A stretch of DNA of 64,000 bases from DAOUKH01 sp965219875. Its GTDB lineage: Bacteria; Chloroflexota; Dehalococcoidia; SHYB01. Below are positions 8,515 through 16,284 of this stretch, piece by piece. Numbering within the stretch: position 1 is the stretch's first letter; each line of letters begins with the position of its first letter. Below the pieces are notes generated by a model. The model ran no database searches and was not told the origin of the DNA. It saw only the letters and a program-made list of their open reading frames with translations. The position numbers were made by a program, and so were the translations under genes. The DNA is taken from the NCBI GenBank assembly GCA_965219875.1, contig CBDCOW010000006.1, positions 372,001-436,000 of the forward strand, written 5' to 3'.

Positions 8515-9195
8515 CGGTTAGTCTCCGCCAGAGGAGACCCTTGCACAACCGCCCACGGGCAGGCATGGGTGGGGTCGGGAGGTCTTGCCTCTTCTCCCCA
8601 CGGGAGAAGATTGAGATGAGGGGCACCCTCGCAACCACCAAAGGTCATCGAAGCCGATCAACCCCGCTCCGCAAACCTCTCTCCCCCTGGGAGAGACTGA
8701 GAGAGGGCACGCGCCGCCAGGCGCGTCGCGCACGAAGGGCGCTCCCCGCCGGCCTCCTCTCCCCCTGCAGACCTTTGCACAACCGCCCGCGGGCAAGCAT
8801 GCGTGGGGCCGGGAGGTCTTGCCTCTTCTCCCCGCGGGAGAAGATTGAGATGAGGGGCACCCTCGCAACCGCCACGGGTCATCGAAGCCGATCAACCCCG
8901 CTCCGCAAACCTCTCTCCCCCTGGGAGAGACTGAGAGAGGGCACGCGCCGCCAGGCGCGTCGCGCACGAAGGGCGCTCCCCGCCGGCCTCCTCTCCCCCT
9001 GCAGACCCTTGCACAACCGCCCGCGGGCAAGCATGGGTGGGGCCGGGAGGTCTTGCCTCTTCTCCCCACGGGAGAAGATTGAGATGAGGGGCACCCTCGC
9101 AACCGCCACGGGTTATCGAAGTCCACCACCTTCGCGGTCAGTCACCCCGGTTACGCAAAGGTCTCCGCCAGAGGGAGAGAGGCCGAGGGAAAGGG
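8515..9195. repeat. 234-bp tandem repeat (2.5 copies) bounded by IS5-type terminal repeats
   Basis: A unit of about 234 bp is repeated from ~8541: copies begin near 8541, 8775 and 9009, the last truncated near 9115. Each contains the palindrome CTTCTCCCC(A/G)CGGGAGAAG, a CTCTCCCCCTGGGAGAG palindrome and a GCGCGCC-type palindrome. The block starts with GGAGACCCTTGC at 8533 and ends GTTACGCAAAGGTCTCC at 9150-9166, the IS-type ends, and is flanked by GCCAGA on both sides. Open frames across it are repeat artefacts. No gene is supported. Confidence 0.8.
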
Positions 9196-10062
9196 CTATC
9201 CGTCCAACCGAGCCAGTACGCGGTCGCCGCGTGCTAGGGGCAGCGTCCGCGACGCGCTTCCGTTGCGGACCGCGATCTCCAGGCGTCCGCCGCTGCCCCA
9301 CACAGCGAGCGGGGCGCCCTCCTCCGCCGACCCGTAGCTGCGGCGCACCCCGCCGATGACGCGGCCCGCCGCCTCGACCGACGCCACGTTGGGGGCGTCA
9401 GCCTGACGAAGGTTCGTCACCGCGTTCCCGAAGCCATCGACGTGGAGGACCCGCGCCACGATCGCGCCGTCCACCGGCAGCGCGGGCCGTGCGATGCGCA
9501 GCCGGCGCAGCGTGGCGAGCCGGGGGCCCATCCGTGCCGCGTCCACGCCGAGGCAGAGATGCGCCGCCGCCGGAGCGAAGATGTCGCGTCCGTGGAAGAC
9601 GTTGCTGACCTCGGCGAGGCGGTAGGCGGGGTCGGTGAGCTCGAACACCTCCACACCTGTCGGCGCCGGCGACTCGACGGTCCGCGCCAATGCGCCGTCG
9701 TCCTCGTCCGCCTCATTCGCAAGGGGCCAGTCGGCGGATGCCGGCAGCAGTGCCTCGATGGCGAGGCTCAGTACGCCGTTGTCGGGGCCCACGAGGTAGA
9801 CGCCGCCGACGCACACCGCGATGGCGCGGCGGTCCGTCCCGACGCCGGGATCGACGATGGCGACGTGCACGCAATCCTTGGGGAAGAACGGGACCGCCTC
9901 GGCGAGCACGTAGGCGCCGTGCAGCACGTCCTGCGGCGGGACCTCATGCGTTATGTCGACGCACGAGACGCCGGGGGCGATGGTGAGGATGACCCCCTTC
10001 ATTGCCGCGGCGTAGGCGTCGGCCCGGCCGAAGTCGGTGGTGATCGTGACGGTGGACGTCAC
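9196..10062 (-). CDS. SAM hydrolase (SAM hydroxide adenosyltransferase, DUF62)
   Basis: 288 aa. It matches the fluorinase/chlorinase superfamily of S-adenosylmethionine-cleaving enzymes: TITTDFGRADAYAAAMKGVI at the N-terminus, DITHEVPPQDVLHGAYVL, and IVDPGVGTDRRAIAV with the Asp-Arg motif, then GPDNGVLSLAIEA. Chromosomal members without a halogenation cluster generally hydrolyse SAM to adenosine and methionine. Nothing nearby suggests halogenation. Its start overlaps the end of secG by 4 bp, so translation is probably coupled. Confidence 0.9.
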   Translation of the reverse strand: MTSTVTITTDFGRADAYAAAMKGVILTIAPGVSCVDITHEVPPQDVLHGAYVLAEAVPFFPKDCVHVAIVDPGVGTDRRAIAVCVGGVYLVGPDNGVLSLAIEALLPASADWPLANEADEDDGALARTVESPAPTGVEVFELTDPAYRLAEVSNVFHGRDIFAPAAAHLCLGVDAARMGPRLATLRRLRIARPALPVDGAIVARVLHVDGFGNAVTNLRQADAPNVASVEAAGRVIGGVRRSYGSAEEGAPLAVWGSGGRLEIAVRNGSASRTLPLARGDRVLARLDG

Positions 10063-10286
10063 GCGCGATCGATGAAACGCGCGCTCACCAGCGCGAGGAG
10101 GACGAAGACCACCGTCAGGAAAATCGTGCCGCGGAAGAGTGTCTGCTCGAAGCCACGCCGGCTGCGGAAGTTCGACGAGTAAGCCTGGCCGAAGAGGCCG
10201 CCGCCGCCGCCTTTGACCTGGAGCAAGACCATGCCGACGAGTACGACGGACAGGACTATCGTTATGCCGTTGAGGGCCGTTTCCAA
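10059..10286 (-). CDS. secG: Preprotein translocase subunit SecG
   Basis: 75 aa from a TTG at 10286, giving METALNGITIVLS, typical of SecG; a GAGGCGGAG ribosome-binding site precedes it. A GTG at 10313 would add nine Arg-rich residues and is less likely. Two hydrophobic helices flank the conserved VLLQVKGGGGGLFGQ loop. SecG is the small stimulatory subunit of the SecYEG channel. The ATGA overlap with the SAM hydrolase suggests an operon. Confidence 0.9.
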   Translation of the reverse strand: METALNGITIVLSVVLVGMVLLQVKGGGGGLFGQAYSSNFRSRRGFEQTLFRGTIFLTVVFVLLALVSARFIDRA

Positions 10287-10335
10287 ACGTCTCCGCCTCG
10301 ACCGGCGGGCCACCGGTCCCGTTCAGTATACGCCA

Positions 10336-11826
10336 CTACCCGCCGAGCCGCTCCCGCAGCATCTCCGTCACCACGCCCGGATTGGCGCGGCCTTTCGTCG
10401 CCTTCATCACCTGGCCCACGAGGAACTTGATCGCGGTCTCCTTGCCGGCCCGGTAGTCGGCGACCGCCTTGTCGTTGCCGGCGATCGCCGCGTCGACGAT
10501 GGGCAGCATGTCGTCCGCGGCGGAGATCTGGGTCAGCCCCTTCTCCTTGACGATGGCGCCGGGCGCCTTGCCCGTAGCGAAGCTCTCTTCAAAGACTTCC
10601 TTGGCGACGTTGCCCGTGATCGTTTTCGCGTCGATCAGGTCGAGGACCTCGGCGAGATGTACGGGGGAGAGGTTGAGGCCCTCGTCGCCGATTTCCTTGC
10701 CCGCCTCGTTGAGCAGGCGGCTCACCTCGCCCAGAATCCAGTTCGCTGCCGCCTTGGCGCGCGGCTGCTCGTCCGCCGAGGGGTTGACCTTCACCACCGC
10801 CTCGAAGAAGTCCGCCATAGGCTTGGTCGAGGTCAGTTGCGCGGCGTCGTAGTCCGATAGACCGTGCTGGTCTTGAAAGCGGCGGCCGCGGGCGTCGGGG
10901 AGCTCCGGGAGGCTCGCCGCGATCTCCTCCACCCAGGCCGGGGCCAGCGCCAGCGGTGGCAGGTCCGGCTCGGGAAGGTAGCGGTAGTCGTGGGCCTGTT
11001 CCTTACTGCGCTGACTCACCGTCGCGGCCCGGGCCTCGTTCCAGCCGCGGGTCTCCTGCACGATCCGCTCGCCCGCGCCCATCCGCGCCGTCTGGCGCTC
11101 GATCTCGAACAGCAAGGCCTGGTAGACCGAGCGGAAGCTGTTCATGTTCTTCACTTCGACCTTGGTCGGGGGAAGCTCCGTGCTCCCCCTGGGCCGGAGG
11201 CTCACGTTGGCGTCGCAGCGGAAGCTCCCCTCCTCCATGCTCCCCGTGCTCACTTCCAGGTACTGGAGGATGGCGCGGAGCTTGACGAGGTAGTGTCGGG
11301 CCTCCTCGGCGGAGCGCAGATCAGGCTCGCCGACGATCTCCATCAGAGGAATGCCGGAGCGGTTGAGATCGACGAGGCTGTAGCCCTCGCCACCGGGTTC
11401 GGCGCGGTGGAGCAGCTTCGCGGTGTCCTCTTCCAGGTGCACGCGGGTAATCCCGGCGCGTCGGACGCCGCCGTCCTCGGCCTCGATCTCCAGCCAGCCA
11501 TTGCTGGCGATGGGCTCGTCGTATTGCGATATCTGGAAGCCCTTGACGAGGTCGGGGTAGGGGTAGTTCTTGCGGTCGAACTTGGTGTGCTCGTTGATGA
11601 CGCAGTGCAGCGCGATCCCCGTCATCACGGTGTACTCGACGGCGGTGCGGTTGATCACCGGCAGCGCCCCGGGGAGCCCCATCGACACGGGGTCGACGCG
11701 CGAGTTTGGCGGCGCGGTCTGGTAGTCCGTCGGGCAGCGGCTGAACATCTTGCTCCGCGTCAGAAGCTGCGCGTGGACTTCGAGGCCGATAACGGGTTCG
11801 TACTCAGTCTTCGCGGTCGTAGTCAT
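10336..11826 (-). CDS. gatB: Asp-tRNA(Asn)/Glu-tRNA(Gln) amidotransferase subunit B
   Basis: 496 aa from ATG 11826 (MTTTAKTEYEPVIGLEVH). GatB signatures include PVIGLEVHAQLLT, CPTDYQT, PVSMGLPGALPVINRTAVE, FDRKNYPYPDL and YRYLPEPDLPPL, with the GatB/YqeY domain at the C-terminus. With GatA and GatC it converts misacylated Glu-tRNA(Gln) or Asp-tRNA(Asn) to the amide. gatA and gatC are not in the window. It is convergent with no neighbour and divergent from mtaB. Confidence 0.96.
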   Translation of the reverse strand: MTTTAKTEYEPVIGLEVHAQLLTRSKMFSRCPTDYQTAPPNSRVDPVSMGLPGALPVINRTAVEYTVMTGIALHCVINEHTKFDRKNYPYPDLVKGFQISQYDEPIASNGWLEIEAEDGGVRRAGITRVHLEEDTAKLLHRAEPGGEGYSLVDLNRSGIPLMEIVGEPDLRSAEEARHYLVKLRAILQYLEVSTGSMEEGSFRCDANVSLRPRGSTELPPTKVEVKNMNSFRSVYQALLFEIERQTARMGAGERIVQETRGWNEARAATVSQRSKEQAHDYRYLPEPDLPPLALAPAWVEEIAASLPELPDARGRRFQDQHGLSDYDAAQLTSTKPMADFFEAVVKVNPSADEQPRAKAAANWILGEVSRLLNEAGKEIGDEGLNLSPVHLAEVLDLIDAKTITGNVAKEVFEESFATGKAPGAIVKEKGLTQISAADDMLPIVDAAIAGNDKAVADYRAGKETAIKFLVGQVMKATKGRANPGVVTEMLRERLGG

Positions 11827-11922
11827 GACGCTTTCGAGTATACCGCGCCCAGGCCATCCCGCCCACGGGCGCTTCCACGCGCGGCGCTCCATGCCGTACC
11901 CTTACCGGAGGGAACTTTCTCC

Positions 11923-13191
11923 ATGCCGACCGCCGCCGTCACCCATCTGGGCTGCAAGCTCAACCAGTCCGAGGCCGAAGCCTTGTCGCTGGCCTTCGCC
12001 CGCGCCGGCTACGACATCGTCGCGCCCGCCGACGGCCCCGACGTCTTCGTCCTCAATAGCTGCACCGTGACCCACGTCGCCGACCGGAAGTCGCGTCAGA
12101 TGCTGCGGCGGGCCAAGCGGCGCAACCCCGGCTCGCAGGTCATCGCGACGGGGTGCTACGCGCACCGCGCGCCGCAAGAGCTCGAAGCCATGGCCGAGGT
12201 CGACCTCGTCGTCGACAACCGCGGCAAGATGCGCCTCCTCGACATCCTCGGTGTTCAGGAGGCGGACGTCTCGGCGCCGTCCGGCGGACGGCGGGCGCGC
12301 TCCATGGTCAAGATTCAAGAAGGGTGCAACCAGGTCTGCGCCTACTGCATCGTGCCCAAGACGCGGGGGCGCGAGCGCAGCCTCCCCATCGACGAGATTC
12401 TCGACACGATGCGCGCCCGCACCGGCGCGGGCTACCGCGAGATCGTGCTCACCGGCACCCAGCTCGGCTCCTACGGCTACGAGTTCGGCCCGCCCCCGAC
12501 CGGCCGCACCTGGTATGAGGAGCTCGTCCGCCGCGCCCTCGACGAGACGGGCGTGACCCGGCTGCGCTTCTCTTCGCTCCAACCCCAGGAGATCACCGAC
12601 GGGATGATCGACCTCTACCGCGCCGGCCGGCTCTGCCCCCACGTCCACGTCCCGCTCCAGAGCGGGAGCGACGCCGTCCTGCGACGGATGCGGCGCCGAT
12701 ACGCCGCCGGGGACTTCCGCCGCTGCGTCGAGCGGCTACGCGCGGCGGTCCCCGATATCGCGATCACCACCGACATCATCGTCGGCTTCCCCGGCGAGAC
12801 CGACGAGGACTTCGACGCCACCGCCGCGCTCGCCGAGGACGTGAGCTTCGCGCAGATTCACGTCTTCCCCTATTCCCACCGGCCGGGAACGTCGGCGGCC
12901 CACTTCGCCGATCACCTCGACCCCAAGACCAAGGCGGCGCGGGAGGCGCGCCTGCTCGCTCTGGCGGACCGGTCGGCGCGGGCCTACCGCCGGCGCTTCG
13001 AAGGCCGCGAGGCCGTCGTGCTCTGGGAAGAGGAGAAGGGCGGGCGCTGGAGCGGCCTCACCGAGCACTATGTCCGCGCCTTCACCGCCTCCCACCGCGA
13101 CCTCCGCAACGAGTTCACCCGCGTGCGCGTCGCCGGCGTGGCCGAAGACGGCATGGACGTCGAACTGCTCGACGCGCGCCCCGCCCTGTAA
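11923..13191 (+). CDS. mtaB: tRNA t6A37 methylthiotransferase MtaB
   Basis: 422 aa from ATG 11923 behind GGAGGGA. Three domains are visible: the UPF0004 domain starting VTHLGCKLNQSEAEAL with further cysteines in NSCTVTHVADRKSRQ and ATGCYAHRAP; the radical SAM core with the CxxxCxxC cluster in CNQVCAYCIVPKTRGRERS; and a C-terminal TRAM-like region. The CKLNQSE variant fits the MtaB/YqeV group, which adds methylthio to N6-threonylcarbamoyladenosine 37 of tRNA, rather than MiaB. The long open frame upstream, antisense to gatB, is not part of the gene. Confidence 0.93.
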   Translation: MPTAAVTHLGCKLNQSEAEALSLAFARAGYDIVAPADGPDVFVLNSCTVTHVADRKSRQMLRRAKRRNPGSQVIATGCYAHRAPQELEAMAEVDLVVDNRGKMRLLDILGVQEADVSAPSGGRRARSMVKIQEGCNQVCAYCIVPKTRGRERSLPIDEILDTMRARTGAGYREIVLTGTQLGSYGYEFGPPPTGRTWYEELVRRALDETGVTRLRFSSLQPQEITDGMIDLYRAGRLCPHVHVPLQSGSDAVLRRMRRRYAAGDFRRCVERLRAAVPDIAITTDIIVGFPGETDEDFDATAALAEDVSFAQIHVFPYSHRPGTSAAHFADHLDPKTKAAREARLLALADRSARAYRRRFEGREAVVLWEEEKGGRWSGLTEHYVRAFTASHRDLRNEFTRVRVAGVAEDGMDVELLDARPAL

Positions 13192-13271
13192 CCCGCGCCC
13201 CGAGGGCGCTATCATGCCCGAGTCCGGCGGGCGCGCCGGAGCATCCCCCCCACACACGAGGAGGCCGGCTA

Positions 13272-14288
13272 ATGAAACTGGTGACGGGCATCCCCATCGC
13301 GTTGTTCCTCAACGACGCCCGCCGCGGCGAGAAATCCTCCATCGAGAAGGTCGTCCGCGAGATCGAGGAGCTTGGCTTCTGGGGCATCTCCATGCCCGAC
13401 CACATCTTCCACCCCGGACAGTCACTGACCGGCCACACCGTCAACGAGAATCCCGGATGGCGCTACGCCGACCCCCAGGCCATGCTCGGTTACCTGGCCT
13501 CGATCACCGAGCGCGTGAAGATCATGCCCCGCGTGCTCGTCCTCCCCTACCGGCAGCCCTTCGGCGTGGCCCATGGCCTCGCCACGATCGACTCGCTGTC
13601 GGGGGGCCGTCTCCTCTTCTGCCCCGGCGTCGGTTCCGACCTCACAGAGTTCGAGGTCATGCGGCTCCCTCGAAACAAGCGGGGCAAGATGACCGACGAA
13701 TACATCGAAATCATCTATCGGCTCTGGGCCAACGAGCACGCCAGCTTCTCCGGCGAGTTCTACAGCTTCGAGGACGTGAGCCTGGTGGTCCGTCCGGTGC
13801 AGCAGCCCAGGCCCGAGGTGTGGGTCGGCGGCAGCAGCAAGGCGAGCCTGGCGCGGGCCATCCGCGTGGGGGAGGGCTGGACGCCCACCTGCTTCGCCTA
13901 TCCGCCGGTGCAGAACCCGTCGGGCAAGACCGAGGGCGGACCGAGCGGCGCGCAGTCGTCGAGCGTCTCCACCAGCCGCCTCGTCGAGCTCAAGGAGTGG
14001 GCCGACGCCGAGCGGGAGAAGACCGGCCAGCCGCCGCTGGAGTACGTGATGAGCAGCGCCCCGCCCCTGAACTTCCTGCCCAAGTCCACGCGGGCCAGCC
14101 GCCGCCCCATCTCCGAAATCGACTTCTTTACCTGCAAGGGAACGGTAGACGAGCTGCGCGACGAATTCCTCGCCTTCAAAGAAGCCGGCTCGACATCCTT
14201 CGTCACCAACTTCATGCCCACCACCATCGAAGCCTACCTCGAAGGCGCCCGCCTCTTCATGAAAGAAATCGCCCCAGCCCTCGAATAG
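13272..14288 (+). CDS. LLM-class F420/flavin-dependent oxidoreductase
   Basis: 338 aa, ATG 13272 after GAGGAGGCCGGCTA. Luciferase-like TIM barrel: GFWGISMPDHIFHPGQ near the N-terminus, ERVKIMPRVLVLPYRQPF, LSGGRLLFCPGVGSD, and VWVGGSSKASLARAIRVGEGW. Such enzymes use F420 or FMN to oxidise small organics; lineages of this type carry many paralogs. The substrate is not predictable. Similar paralogs lie at 31121 and 54360. Confidence 0.88.
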   Translation: MKLVTGIPIALFLNDARRGEKSSIEKVVREIEELGFWGISMPDHIFHPGQSLTGHTVNENPGWRYADPQAMLGYLASITERVKIMPRVLVLPYRQPFGVAHGLATIDSLSGGRLLFCPGVGSDLTEFEVMRLPRNKRGKMTDEYIEIIYRLWANEHASFSGEFYSFEDVSLVVRPVQQPRPEVWVGGSSKASLARAIRVGEGWTPTCFAYPPVQNPSGKTEGGPSGAQSSSVSTSRLVELKEWADAEREKTGQPPLEYVMSSAPPLNFLPKSTRASRRPISEIDFFTCKGTVDELRDEFLAFKEAGSTSFVTNFMPTTIEAYLEGARLFMKEIAPALE

Positions 14289-14751
14289 CCTCCCTACGCT
14301 CCCCCTCTGGAGGCCCTTGCAAAACCCGCCGCGCCGCGCCTCCCATCTCGTAGGGGCGCCCCTCCGGCCTTTCCCCCTCTGGGGGAAACTGAAAGAGGGC
14401 ACGCGCCCCAAGAGCGCGTCGGAGGGGCGGGGGGAGGCGGCCCCCCTCCCCCTTGCCCCCACAGCCAATCCTCCTCAGGCTCGAACGGGCGGAGCAGCCC
14501 TCCCCTCCGGCCTTTCCCCCTCTGGGGGAAACTGAAAGAGGGCACGCGCCCCAAGAGCGCGTCGGCGGGGCGGGGGGAGGCGGCCCCCTCCCCCTTGCCC
14601 CACAGCCAATTCCGCGTCAGGCTCGAACGGGCGGAGCAGCCCTCCCCTCCGGCCTTTCCCCCTCTGGGGGAAACTGAAAGAGGGCACGCGCCCAAAGGGC
14701 GCGTCGGAGGGGCGGGGGGGAGGCGGTCCCCCCGCTCCACCTTGGCCCCAT
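14289..14751. repeat. Triple ~142-bp tandem repeat with palindromes
   Basis: No gene. Three copies of a ~142-bp unit begin at CTCCGGCCTTTCCCCCTCT (14362, 14505, 14647). Each holds TTTCCCCCTCTGGGGGAAA and a GCGC palindrome. The same internal sequence lies inside the MITE at 29404-29588. A decayed IS-type end (GGAGGCCCTTGCAAAAC) is at 14309-14325. The block abuts the leader of hairpin array A. Confidence 0.8.
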
Positions 14752-14776
14752 AGCCAATTTTGCCCACCGATGATAC

Positions 14777-14805
14777 TTGACAAGGCTTGTCAAGGGGGTT
14801 TATCG
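14777..14805 (+). promoter_or_regulatory. Promoter-like leader of hairpin array A with overlapping palindrome
   Basis: TTGACA (14777-14782), a 17-bp spacer and TTATCG (14800-14805). The -35 lies in a palindrome, CTTGACAAGGCTTGTCAAG, that could be an operator. The surrounding ~57 bp (14752-14809) is nearly the same as 38368-38311 in front of array B, so it is a conserved part of the element. Confidence 0.55.
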
Positions 14806-14811
14806 TTAGCC

Positions 14812-15200
14812 TAGAACATTAGTGCTATCCCGCGCAGCGGCGGGAGAAGCTGTGTTCTGCGCCTCCCGCAAGGGAGCGTGCACCTCCGCCGGCCAATGGC
14901 CTCCCGGCCTCCAACCGGCGCCGCGCCTCCCGTAAGGGAGCGTGCACCTCCGCCGGTCAATGGCCTCCCGGCCTCCAACCGGCGCCGCGCCTCTCGCAAG
15001 GGAGCGTGCAACCCGCGCCGACTCGCCCCCGTGGCGTCCCCGGCGCCGCGCCTCCCCGCGAGGGGAGCGTGCACCTGCGCCGGACCACCCGACTGAGCGT
15101 GTGCCGGCGCGCGCCTCTCCGCAAGGGGAGTGTGCGACCGCGTCGGCCCGCGCCCCCTCCCGGGCGCGGGTCGACGCACGCCTACAAAGGGCGCGGTGCG
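14812..15200 (+). ncRNA. Candidate structured RNA, GNRA-hairpin array A
   Basis: Five hairpins with CTCCC/GGGAG-type stems and GNRA loops: GCAA at 14868-14871, GTAA at 14932-14935, GCAA at 14996-14999, GCGA at 15058-15061, GCAA at 15121-15124. Unit spacing is 64, 64, 61 and 63 bp. Stems vary with pairing kept (5 bp or 6 bp, with G-T wobbles). Segments between them close with GCGCCGG/CCGGCGC helices. The array ends in a long hairpin at 15140-15177 (GCGTCGG plus CCCGCGCCC pairing with GGGCGCGGG plus TCGACGC). Array B on the other strand is homologous unit by unit. No ORF is convincing here. Function is unknown; expression is inferred only from the promoter-like leader. Confidence 0.55.
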
Positions 15201-15244
15201 CCCAAAACCCGCCGCGACGGGGGCCGCGCCGCCAAGTGCCGCTG

Positions 15245-15754
15245 CTATTTGGTGTGGCTGCGGACGCTTGCTCCGTCCCTCGCGAAGTTGAGGTCGAGCA
15301 GCCGCTCCAACAATGCACCATCGTCAAGTCTCTCCGGCCAGCCATAGGCGGCGAAGACGGCGGCGTCGAGAGTGGCGTGCAGGTTGGCGAGCCACGTTGG
15401 ACGGGCATTGTAGAGGTTCGTGAGCGTACGCTTGCGCAGCTGCTTGTCCGCATCTTCGTCGACCGGAACCAGCCGCGACGGGAGCGAGGGCAGGACGTCG
15501 GGCTCCTCGCGCACCCACTCCGGCGGGTTGAGCCAGCGCCGGCGCGCCTCGTCCAGCGCTCGTGCCGCCTCGCCGATAGCGTCGCGATGCCCTCGCTGCT
15601 CAGAAGTCAGCGCCGCGTCCGGCGTATTGATCGGCCACGGAAAGGGGAACGTCTCGAATGTCGTCGTCGGTACCGGAATCGCCTGTGAGCACGCCATCGA
15701 CGCCATGATGCGACCTTCAACCCCACTCCCGCGCTCAGCGTCGAAAGGCAACAT
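15245..15754 (-). pseudogene. Truncated MmeI-like (type IIG/IIL) DNA methyltransferase, C-terminal remnant
   Basis: The frame ends with the C-terminal block of the large class I SAM-dependent DNA methyltransferases of the MmeI-like group: TTFETFPFPWP, ARRRWLNPPEWV, LRKRTLTNLYNARPTWLANL and LDAAVFAAYGWPERL, then LERLLDLNFAR. A complete enzyme has ~900 residues with helicase-like, methyltransferase and target-recognition domains. Here only ~130 recognisable residues remain, and the ~35 residues in front of TTFETF do not fit the family. No other piece is visible upstream. It is the relic of a restriction-modification gene, lying antisense to the 3' side of array A. Confidence 0.75.
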
Positions 15755-16090
15755 TTTGACGAATATCGTCGAAATGCCTGGACACCCTCACGTGCTGGTT
15801 ATCTTCACGCCGCATTTCGAGTCGAACCGCGTCGCGCCGGGGCCTCGGCGGACACGTGCGGCGACGCCATAGGCTACCCTATTTCCAAATCCGTCGCTAA
15901 TTCGCCAAGGTACCTATTGCATTTCCATAGCGAAAGGCGTACTATCGCGCGGCTTTAGCGTCGAAATCGTTCGGACTCATGGTTTGGGGCCGGGCGGACA
16001 AGCTCCACGCGGACGCCGGCGGGCGGGTCGCGCGGATGATCGACGGTCCGGCTTCAAGAAGGAAGACGCGGACCGACTAAGGAACACGTG
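15755..16090. other. AT-richer gap between methyltransferase relic and zinc-ribbon gene
   Basis: About 335 bp with noticeably lower GC around 15880-15970. No ORF, repeat or hairpin stands out. It may hold decayed sequence of the methyltransferase gene and the promoter of the zinc-ribbon gene; neither can be shown. Confidence 0.4.
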
Positions 16091-16246
16091 ATGTTGTGGG
16101 AGAAAGCGTGCCAGAGGTGCAAGGGCGACCTGTTCGCGGGCAACGACGAGTTTGGCCCGTACGTAAAGTGCGCCCAGTGCGGCGGTCATCTGACCACCGA
16201 ACAAGAGATGCAGCTCCGGACCGCGGCATATAGCGCCGTTAGCTGA
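16091..16246 (+). CDS. Small zinc-ribbon protein
   Basis: 51 aa, ATG 16091 with an AAGGA ribosome-binding site. The sequence has two CxxC pairs, CQRC near residue 7 and CAQC near residue 33, separated by a hydrophilic loop, which is the pattern of a one-zinc ribbon. It ends 39 bp before the hydrolase gene on the same strand. The function is unknown; such ribbons are often nucleic-acid or protein-binding modules. Confidence 0.65.
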   Translation: MLWEKACQRCKGDLFAGNDEFGPYVKCAQCGGHLTTEQEMQLRTAAYSAVS

Positions 16247-16284
16247 TACGCTACCCTCGACCGCCTCGAATAGAGGAGCAACGG

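Noticed and set aside
8541..9359. Open frames on both strands through the 234-bp repeats
   Set aside because: The proteins are translations of the tandem repeat, with no start context or domain.
9196..10062. Halogenase (fluorinase/chlorinase) assignment
   Set aside because: The family match is to chromosomal SAM hydrolases and there is no biosynthetic cluster around it.
10864..11922. Long open frame upstream of and in frame with mtaB
   Set aside because: It is antisense to gatB; the MtaB N-terminus and its ribosome-binding site fix the start at 11923.
14859..15150. CRISPR array call (five ~36-bp repeats with ~27-bp spacers and a leader)
   Set aside because: Repeats vary between units, spacers 1 and 2 are nearly the same, spacer 4 has a homolog in array B, spacers form hairpins with conserved ends, and no cas gene is present.
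14860..15180. Integron attC cassette array
   Set aside because: Core-site GTTRRRY sequences and an integrase are missing; the hairpins carry GNRA loops instead.
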